Assembly (NCBI RefSeq): GCF_029081005.1
Contig: NZ_JAJQTQ010000007.1
Span: 62,001 to 126,000, forward strand
Direction: 5' to 3'
Origin: Halomonas elongata
GTDB taxonomy: Bacteria > Pseudomonadota > Gammaproteobacteria > Pseudomonadales > Halomonadaceae
DNA length: 64,000 nt
Of this stretch, positions 57,593 to 64,000 are shown piece after piece. Made by a program: the position numbers and the translations under genes. Numbering within the stretch: the stretch's first letter is position 1; each line of letters opens with the position of its first letter. The notes below the pieces were generated by a model, which saw only the letters and a program-made list of their open reading frames with translations, was not told the origin of the DNA and made no database searches.

Positions 57593-59062
57593 ATGACACA
57601 GCTCGATACTCAGTCCCTCTACATCGACGGCCGCCGTGTGGACGCCACTTCCGGCGAAACCTTCCCGGTCGTGAACCCCTTCGACGGCAGCCGCCTGGCC
57701 GACATCCAGCAGGCCAGCGAGGCCGACGTCGACACCGCCGTCGACGCCGCCCGGCGAGGTCAGCGCATCTGGGCCGCCATGAGCGGCGTGGAACGTGGCC
57801 GTATCCTGAATCGCGCCGTGGCGCTGTTGAGGGAGCGGAACAACGAGATCGCCGAACTGGAAACCCGCAACACCGGCAAGCCGATCAGCGAGACCGCCGA
57901 GGTCGACATCGTCACCGGCACCGAGGTACTCGAGTACTATGCCGGCCTGGCCGGTGCCATCGAAGGCAGTCAGATCCCGCTGCGCGATTCTTCCTTCGTC
58001 TACACCCGTCGCGAGCCGCTGGGGGTGATCGGCGCCATCGGTGCCTGGAACTATCCCATCCAGATTGCCTGCTGGAAATCCGCCCCGGCCCTGGCCGCCG
58101 GCAACGCCGTGGTCTTCAAGCCCAGCGAGGTCACCCCGCTGACGGCCATGGTGCTCGCCGAGATCTTCACCGAGGCCGGCATGCCCGACGGCGTCTTCAA
58201 CGTGATCCATGGTGACGGTCGAGTCGGTCAACTGATGACCGGCCACGCCGGTATCGACAAGGTGTCCTTCACCGGCGAGGTCGGCACCGGCAAGAAGGTG
58301 ATGTCCGCTTCCGCCGCTTCCACGCTCAAGGACGTGACCATGGAGCTGGGTGGCAAGTCGCCACTGATCGTCTTCGACGATGCCGGCCTGGACCGTGCCG
58401 CCGACGCTGCCATGATGGCCAACTTCTATTCCAGCGGGCAGATCTGCACCAACGGCACCCGAGTCTTCGTCGACCGCCGGGTCAAGGACGCCTTCGAGGC
58501 GAAGATCGCCGAGCGGGTGGCCCGCATCAAGGCCGGCGACCCGCTGGATCCGGCGGTCAACTTCGGTCCGCTGGTCAGTTTCGAGCATCAGGAGAAGGTG
58601 CTCTCCTACATCGCGCTGGGCAAGCAGGAAGGCGCCCGCGTGCTGGCCGGCGGCGATGCCTGGGATCAGGACGCATACAGCGCCGGTGCCTGGGCCGCCC
58701 CCACGGTATTCACCGACTGTGACGACAGCATGCGCATCGTCCGCGAGGAGATCTTCGGTCCGGTGATGTCGATCCTGGCCTTCGACGACGAAGAGGAAGT
58801 GATTCGCCGCGCCAACGACACCTTTTACGGCCTGGCCGCCGGTGTCTTCACCGAGGGCCTCAACCGTGCCCATCGGGTGATTCATCGCCTGGAGGCGGGT
58901 ATCTGCTGGATCAATACCTGGGGCGACTCCCCCGCCGAGATGCCGGTGGGCGGCTACAAGCAGTCCGGCGTGGGCCGCGAGAACGGCCTGGAAACCTTGG
59001 CCCACTACACCCAGACCAAGTCGGTGCAGGTCGAGATGGGGCCCTTCGAGTCCGTGTTCTGA
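57593..59062 (+). CDS. betB: Betaine aldehyde dehydrogenase
   Basis: 489-aa NAD(P)-dependent ALDH that makes glycine betaine. E251 in TMELGGKSP, nucleophile C285 in [12 protein letters not shown], and [19 protein letters not shown] near the C-terminus are characteristic of BetB. ATG 57593 has GGGAG upstream; an ATG at 57581 overlapping the betI stop is an alternative. Osmoprotectant synthesis. Confidence 0.95.
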   Translation: MTQLDTQSLYIDGRRVDATSGETFPVVNPFDGSRLADIQQASEADVDTAVDAARRGQRIWAAMSGVERGRILNRAVALLRERNNEIAELETRNTGKPISETAEVDIVTGTEVLEYYAGLAGAIEGSQIPLRDSSFVYTRREPLGVIGAIGAWNYPIQIACWKSAPALAAGNAVVFKPSEVTPLTAMVLAEIFTEAGMPDGVFNVIHGDGRVGQLMTGHAGIDKVSFTGEVGTGKKVMSASAASTLKDVTMELGGKSPLIVFDDAGLDRAADAAMMANFYSSGQICTNGTRVFVDRRVKDAFEAKIAERVARIKAGDPLDPAVNFGPLVSFEHQEKVLSYIALGKQEGARVLAGGDAWDQDAYSAGAWAAPTVFTDCDDSMRIVREEIFGPVMSILAFDDEEEVIRRANDTFYGLAAGVFTEGLNRAHRVIHRLEAGICWINTWGDSPAEMPVGGYKQSGVGRENGLETLAHYTQTKSVQVEMGPFESVF

Positions 59063-59423
59063 TACCTCGTTCGAGCCCGGCGAAACGATGAGCTTTTCCG
59101 GCGACAAGCTTGCGCGAGGGCGCTGTGAACCCATCCCTGGGCGCTACATCCGCCCTGCGGCGCTCCCGCTTCCTGCTTCGCTTGCAGGACCTGGGCTGGC
59201 CTACCATGGCCAGCCCGTTCGGCGGCATGCGCCTCACCCATGGCGGATGACCCTCGCTCCACCTTGTCCCCGGCGCTCATCTCCGCCCAGCACCGGGGAG
59301 GGCATTCATATTGCCCTTCCACCATTACCAAGGAGTACGGAGATCGCGCTCCATGCCCCCTGAGGCAGGCGGCGTTCTCGCCACTTGCCTTCAAGGCACC
59401 TTCGATTCTTCCAGGGAGGCTCC
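59063..59423. other. 361-bp betB-betA gap, no supported gene
   Basis: Unusually long for the middle of a bet operon. A perfect hairpin GGGCTGGCC (59193-59201) / GGCCAGCCC (59208-59216) lies inside; short open frames on both strands show no recognisable protein. It may hold a betA promoter or an mRNA-processing site. Confidence 0.5.
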
Positions 59424-61115
59424 ATGTCCCAGATTCGTGAATTCGATTACGTCATCATCGGCGCCGGCTCCGCCGGCAATGTCCTGGCCACTCGCCTGAC
59501 CGAGGACCCGGACGTCAAGGTCCTGCTGCTCGAGGCCGGCGGTCCCGACTACCGCTTCGACTTCCGCACTCAGATGCCGGCGGCGCTGGCCTTCCCGCTG
59601 CAGGGCAAGCGGTACAACTGGGCCTTCGAGACCGACCCAGAACCGTACATGGACGGCCGCCGCATGGAGTGCGGGCGTGGCAAGGGCCTCGGCGGCTCCT
59701 CGTTGATCAACGGCATGTGCTACATCCGCGGCAACGCCCTGGACTACGACAACTGGGCCAAGCGCGATGGCCTCGAGGACTGGACCTACGCCGACTGCCT
59801 GCCCTACTTCCGCAAGGCCGAGACCCGCGATATCGGTCCCGACGACTACCACGGCGGCGACGGCCCGGTCAGCGTGACCACGCCGAAGGAAGGCAACAAC
59901 CCGCTCTATCACACCTTCATCGAGGCGGGACAGCAGGCCGGCTATCCGGCCACGGACGACGTCAACGGCTACCAGCAGGAAGGCTTCGGCCCCATGGACC
60001 GTTTCGTCACGCCGAACGGCCGTCGCGCCTCCACGGCACGCGGCTATCTCGACCAGGCCAGGTCGCGTCCGAACCTGATCATCGAGACCCACGCCACCAC
60101 CGACGTCATCACCTTCGAGGGCAAGCGTGCCACCGGAGTGCGTTACGCCCGCAAGGGACAACCGCAAGAGGTTCGTGCCCGTCGCGAAGTCCTGCTGTGC
60201 GCCGGCGCCATTGCTTCACCGCAGATTCTGCAACGCTCCGGCGTGGGGCCGCAGGACGTGCTCGAGGAATTCGGCATCGAGCCGGTTCAGGTCAACGAGA
60301 ACGTCGGTGCCCACCTCCAGGACCACCTGGAAATGTACATCCAGTACGAATGCACCCAGCCGATCTCGCTGTACCCGGCACTGAAATGGTGGAACCAGCC
60401 GAAGATCGGCGCCGAATGGCTCTTCATGGGCAGCGGCGTGGGAGCCAGCAACCAGTTCGAGGCGGCCGGCTTCATCCGTAGCCGCGACGAGGAGGAGTGG
60501 CCCAACCTGCAGTACCACTTCCTGCCCATTGCCATCAGCTACAACGGCAAGAGCGCGGTCCAGGCCCATGGTTTCCAGGCCCACGTCGGCTCCATGCGCT
60601 CCGAGAGCGAAGGACGGGTGCGCCTGACATCCCGCGACCCCGCGGCAGCGCCCAGCATCCTGTTCAACTACATGTCCACCGACAAGGACTGGCAGGAATT
60701 CCGCGACGCCATTCGCCTGACCCGCGAGATCATCGCGCAGCCGGCCTTCGATGCCTATCGTGGTCGCGAGATCTCCCCGGGGCCGGACGTGACGTCCGAT
60801 GCCGAGCTCGACGCCTTCGTCCGCGAGCACGCCGAGACCGCCTACCATCCCTGCGGCAGTTGCCGCATGGGCGAAGGCGATGACGCCGTGGTCGACGGCG
60901 CCGGCCGTGTCCACGGCCTGGAGGGCCTGCGGGTAGTCGATGCGTCGCTGTTCCCGGTGATCCCCACCGGCAACCTCAACGCCCCGACGATCATGCTGGC
61001 CGAGAAGATGGCCGACAAGATCCGGGGCCGCGATCCGCTGCCGAAGAGTGATGCCCCCTACTATGTCGCCAACGGTGCCCCCGCCCAGCAGGAGCCCATG
61101 CGCCGGCTCGACTGA
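59424..61115 (+). CDS. betA: Choline dehydrogenase
   Basis: 563-aa GMC flavoprotein, choline to betaine aldehyde. FAD loop [19 protein letters not shown] (about 7-25), [15 protein letters not shown] (about 87-101), GMC signature 2 [16 protein letters not shown] (about 263) and the catalytic His in [10 protein letters not shown] (about 474). ATG 59424 follows GGGAGG. The third bet gene in order betI-betB-betA. Confidence 0.95.
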   Translation: MSQIREFDYVIIGAGSAGNVLATRLTEDPDVKVLLLEAGGPDYRFDFRTQMPAALAFPLQGKRYNWAFETDPEPYMDGRRMECGRGKGLGGSSLINGMCYIRGNALDYDNWAKRDGLEDWTYADCLPYFRKAETRDIGPDDYHGGDGPVSVTTPKEGNNPLYHTFIEAGQQAGYPATDDVNGYQQEGFGPMDRFVTPNGRRASTARGYLDQARSRPNLIIETHATTDVITFEGKRATGVRYARKGQPQEVRARREVLLCAGAIASPQILQRSGVGPQDVLEEFGIEPVQVNENVGAHLQDHLEMYIQYECTQPISLYPALKWWNQPKIGAEWLFMGSGVGASNQFEAAGFIRSRDEEEWPNLQYHFLPIAISYNGKSAVQAHGFQAHVGSMRSESEGRVRLTSRDPAAAPSILFNYMSTDKDWQEFRDAIRLTREIIAQPAFDAYRGREISPGPDVTSDAELDAFVREHAETAYHPCGSCRMGEGDDAVVDGAGRVHGLEGLRVVDASLFPVIPTGNLNAPTIMLAEKMADKIRGRDPLPKSDAPYYVANGAPAQQEPMRRLD

Positions 61116-61141
61116 GTTCCGCACGCCCCTGCCGCACGACG

Positions 61142-61176
61142 ACGCCCCGCCTGCCGACGCAGCGCGGGGCGTTTCA
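61142..61176 (+). terminator. Rho-independent terminator after betA
   Basis: ACGCCCCGC (61142-61150) / GCGGGGCGT (61164-61172), followed by TTCATT. Confidence 0.75.
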
Positions 61177-61268
61177 TTGTAGCGTCGATGCACGCCGGCG
61201 TGGCGTACCGAAAAGCCACGGGCAACATGCCGGGCATTTCGACCGATCAGCCCCAGGCGATAACACCG

Positions 61269-61344
61269 TAGGGCTATCGCAGTTGGGTCTGGCGAGGGGC
61301 GCCGGAGACAGGCCGAGCGACAACTCTCAACTGCGATAGCCCTG
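61269..61344. mobile_element. 76-bp inverted-repeat element with flanking 10-bp direct repeat
   Basis: AGGGCTATCGCAGTTG (61270-61285) and its exact complement (61328-61343) enclose 42 bp. The 10-mer GATAACACCG flanks it on both sides (61259-61268 and 61345-61354). The structure resembles a MITE- or REP-like insertion with target duplication; no coding sequence. Confidence 0.65.
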
Positions 61345-61448
61345 GATAACACCGGGAGTAGCTGGCCGCTTGCAGGGAACTGGGCTATTCTGCAAGAATT
61401 CAAACAGATGTTCGAATTCTTGCCAATGACAACGACCCGGAGACCCCC

Positions 61449-63896
61449 ATGCTGACCCTGATCCTGCTCGTGCTGGCCGTGATCGGCCTGCTCATCGTGA
61501 TGCGCCGCGAGGCCGGCGCCCTGCCCTCGCTGGCGGTCACCGGCATCACCGGCCTGGTCGGCGTGTTCGCCGGCGCAGCGGTGATCGGTGTCCTGCTGCT
61601 GATCGTCACCGCCGGCATCGCCGCCTGCGGCTTGCCGGGCGTACGTGGCACCTGGCTGACGCCCCGGCTGTTCACGATGTTCAAGAAGGTCGCCCCTAGG
61701 GTATCGGCCACCGAGCGCACCGCACTTGAGGCCGGCAGCGTGGCCTGGGACGGCGAGCTGTTCTCCGGCCGTCCGGACTGGCAACGCCTTCTGGCCTTCC
61801 GCGACGACGGCCTGTCCGACGAGGAGCGCGCCTTCGTCGATCACCAGTGCGGCGTCGCCGCCGGCATGTGCAATGCCTGGGATATCGCCCGCGAGCGGGC
61901 CGACCTGCCCCAGGAACTCTGGGACTACCTCAAGCGCGAGCGCTTCTTCGGCATGATCATCCCCAAGGAGTACGGGGGCCTGGGCTTTTCCGCCAAGGCA
62001 CAGTCGACGATCCTGCAAAAGCTGTCGATCAGCGAGACCCTGATGGTCACCGTAGGGGTACCCAACTCCCTCGGCCCGGGCGAGCTGCTGCTCAAGTACG
62101 GCACCCAGGAACAGAAGGATCATTACCTGCCGCGCCTGGCCGATGGCCGCGAGATTCCCTGCTTCGGCCTGACCGGCCCGCGCGCCGGCAGCGACGCCAC
62201 CTCGCTCCCCGACGTCGGCGTGGTGGTCAAGCGTGAGATCGACGGCGAGGAGGTGCTGGGACTCGAGCTGACCTTCGAGAAGCGCTGGATCACCCTGGCT
62301 CCCATCGCCAGCGTGGTCGGCCTGGCCTTCCGCCTGTTCGATCCCGATCACCTGCTCGGCGACGACGAGGATCGCGGCATCACCCTGGCGCTGGTTCCCC
62401 GCGACACCGAAGGCCTGCAGATCGGCCGCCGCCACCACCCCATCGGCAGCCCCTTCCTCAATGGCCCGATCAAGGGTGACAAGGTCTTCGTGCCGCTCTC
62501 GACCATCATCGGCGGCGAGGAAATGATCGGCCAGGGCTGGCGCATGCTGGTCGAGTGCCTGTCCGTCGGTCGCTGCATCACCCTGCCCTCCGGCGCCACC
62601 GGCACGGCCCGCTACGCCATCGGCTGGAGCGGCGGCTTCGCCCGCATTCGCCGCCAGTTCAACGTGCCGGTCGCCGAGATGGAAGGCGTCCAGGAACCCC
62701 TGGCCCGCATGACGGCCCTGGCCTACATCGCCCAGGCCGCCGTCTATCAGACCGCCAATACCATCGACCATGGCGAGAAGCCGGCGGTGCCATCGGCGAT
62801 CCTCAAGAGCCAGTTGACCGAGTTCCAGCGCGACATCCTCGCCGACGCCATGGATATCCATGGCGGCAAGGCAGTGACGCTGGGGCCGCGCAACTATCTC
62901 GGCATCGGCTACAGCGCCAACCCGGTGGCCATCACCGTCGAGGGCGCCAACATCATGACCCGCAACCTGATGATCTTCGGTCAGGGCGCGATCCGTTGCC
63001 ATCCCTACGTCCTCGAGGAACTGGCCGCCAAGGACGCCGACGATCCCAGGGCCTTCGACCGCGCCTTCTTCGGCCATGCCGGCCTGATCTTCGGCAACGC
63101 CGCCCGCGCCCTGACCCAGGGGCTCGGCATCGGCAAGCCCGGGGTTCCCTTCGACGACGTCGCCGCCCCCTACGCCAAGGACATCGCACGCCTGTCCTCC
63201 GGCTTCGGCCTGGCCGCCGACGCCGCCATGGCCAGCCTCGGCTCGAAGCTCAAGCAACGCGAAATGCTCTCCGCCCGGCTCGGCGACGTGCTCTCCAACC
63301 TCTACCTGACCAGCATGCTGCTCAAGCAATGGCATGAGGGCGACCGTGTCGAGGGCGAGGATGCCCTGCTGCACTACGCCGCGAGCCTGCTGCTGGGCCG
63401 CGCCGAGCAAGCCTTCGTCGAACTGTTCGAGAATCTGCCCAATCGCGCCCTCGGCCGCACGCTGCGCCTGATCATCATGCCGCTCGGTCGACGCTGGTCA
63501 CGCCCCCGGGATGACCTGTCGCGGGCCATTGCCCAGTCCGTCTCCCGGGACAGTGCCCTGCGTCACAAGCTCACCGCCAATACCTGGGACGCCGACGATG
63601 GCCCCCAGGACAATCCCCTGGCCCGTTACAACGCCCTGCTGGCCACCCAGGAGCGCGCCGAGGCCCTGTATCGCACGGTCGGCAAGGCACATGCCAAGGG
63701 CGAGATCCCGGCCGAGGCGCTGCATCCCGAGCAGCAGGTGGAGGCCGCTCTCGCCGCCGGGCTGATCGGCGAGGAAGACGCCACCTTCATGCGCCAGCGC
63801 GAAGCCGAGGTACTGGACATGTTGACCGTCGACGACTTCGAGTACGACGCCTTCGTCACCGACAAGTCCAAGGTACTGCGACACCACCCCGCCTGA
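61449..63896 (+). CDS. fadE: Acyl-CoA dehydrogenase FadE
   Basis: 815 aa. Two hydrophobic segments at the N-terminus (about 1-20 and 28-62) anchor it at the membrane, followed by the acyl-CoA dehydrogenase domains (about 120-480: PKEYGGLGFSAKAQST, GLTGPRAGSDATSLPD, MDIHGGKAVTLGPRNYLG) and the FadE-specific C-terminal DUF1974 region (about 500-800). First oxidation of fatty acyl-CoA in beta-oxidation. No partner genes follow within the window. Confidence 0.94.
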   Translation: MLTLILLVLAVIGLLIVMRREAGALPSLAVTGITGLVGVFAGAAVIGVLLLIVTAGIAACGLPGVRGTWLTPRLFTMFKKVAPRVSATERTALEAGSVAWDGELFSGRPDWQRLLAFRDDGLSDEERAFVDHQCGVAAGMCNAWDIARERADLPQELWDYLKRERFFGMIIPKEYGGLGFSAKAQSTILQKLSISETLMVTVGVPNSLGPGELLLKYGTQEQKDHYLPRLADGREIPCFGLTGPRAGSDATSLPDVGVVVKREIDGEEVLGLELTFEKRWITLAPIASVVGLAFRLFDPDHLLGDDEDRGITLALVPRDTEGLQIGRRHHPIGSPFLNGPIKGDKVFVPLSTIIGGEEMIGQGWRMLVECLSVGRCITLPSGATGTARYAIGWSGGFARIRRQFNVPVAEMEGVQEPLARMTALAYIAQAAVYQTANTIDHGEKPAVPSAILKSQLTEFQRDILADAMDIHGGKAVTLGPRNYLGIGYSANPVAITVEGANIMTRNLMIFGQGAIRCHPYVLEELAAKDADDPRAFDRAFFGHAGLIFGNAARALTQGLGIGKPGVPFDDVAAPYAKDIARLSSGFGLAADAAMASLGSKLKQREMLSARLGDVLSNLYLTSMLLKQWHEGDRVEGEDALLHYAASLLLGRAEQAFVELFENLPNRALGRTLRLIIMPLGRRWSRPRDDLSRAIAQSVSRDSALRHKLTANTWDADDGPQDNPLARYNALLATQERAEALYRTVGKAHAKGEIPAEALHPEQQVEAALAAGLIGEEDATFMRQREAEVLDMLTVDDFEYDAFVTDKSKVLRHHPA

Positions 63897-63920
63897 TCCC
63901 CGCTCTTCTCACCGTCACTC

Positions 63921-63950
63921 GATGCCCCGGCCACGCGCCGGGGCATCGTC
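63921..63950 (+). terminator. Terminator hairpin after fadE
   Basis: GATGCCCCGG (63921-63930) / CCGGGGCATC (63938-63947), 7-base loop, followed by GTCGTT; weak T-tract. The last 50 bases of the window hold nothing recognised. Confidence 0.65.
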
Positions 63951-64000
63951 GTTAGCGCACGCGGGAAGCGTCTCGACGCCACGAATGAAAATTTAATTGC

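Noticed and set aside
60216..63410. Very long minus-strand open frame (over 1000 codons) antisense to betA and fadE
   Set aside because: The plus strand encodes clear BetA and FadE here. The antisense frame is low-complexity (G/A/V/L/H/Q-rich), typical of the reverse frame of GC-rich genes.

Overview
The window looks like the chromosome of a high-GC halophilic gammaproteobacterium of the Halomonas/Chromohalobacter type. The evidence is the betIBA choline-to-betaine genes with a choline/betaine-type binding protein, a Pseudomonas-like housekeeping order (hemA-prfA-prmC-moeB on one side; TPR lipoprotein-lolB-ispE-tRNA-prs-rplY-pth-ychF on the other), gatCAB, and codon use with strongly GC-rich third positions. 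The genus assignment is inference from gene content and protein resemblance; no database search was possible.

Layout. 1-4371: mreB (cut by the window edge) and gatCAB. 4394-10718: a putrescine module of the Puu type (puuR regulator, small tautomerase, puuC, spuC, puuD and, divergently, puuA). 10901-12386: an NhaC-type antiporter broken by a frameshift. 12425-19617: a ModE/periplasmic-binding-like regulator divergent from an NAD-linked molybdenum formate dehydrogenase operon fdsGBA-fdhD-fdsD. 19723-23175: a glycine-zipper envelope protein and a two-domain FAD/GcvT-type N-demethylating oxidase. 23242-32794: a second polyamine block on the minus strand (puuB-like oxidase, potGHI transporter, two PotF/SpuD-type binding proteins, a second glutamate-polyamine ligase and a second PuuB). 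33191-49108: lrp, moeB, prmC, prfA, hemA, TPR lipoprotein, lolB, ispE, tRNA-Gln, prs, rplY, pth, ychF, tRNA-Met, an M18 aminopeptidase and the processing protease prc.

49318-55236 is an accessory region bounded by a 48-bp direct repeat made of the 3' part of tRNA-Asn. It holds broken pieces of an integrative conjugative element (DUF2726 fragment, DsbC pseudogene, TIGR03757-type fragment, AlpA-like regulator), an IS256-family element, a truncated IS3-family element, and cargo (truncated VOC protein, methyltransferase, I78-type inhibitor lipoprotein). 55189-55727 is a tRNA cluster (three Asn, one Met). 55800-61115: binding protein ChoX/ProX type, betI, betB, betA. 61449-63896: fadE.

Working together: polyamines are imported by PotFGHI, glutamylated by PuuA-type ligases, oxidised by PuuB, then PuuC, and hydrolysed by PuuD to GABA; SpuC offers a direct transamination route. 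Methyl groups removed by the FAD/GcvT enzyme would give C1 units that may end as formate, which FDH oxidises with NAD; this link is inference from gene proximity. The less ordinary signals are the decayed tRNA-Asn island, a 76-bp inverted-repeat element flanked by a 10-bp direct repeat downstream of betA, well-formed operator-like palindromes at the puu, fds and bet promoters, and a regulator that may couple FDH expression to molybdenum-cofactor status.
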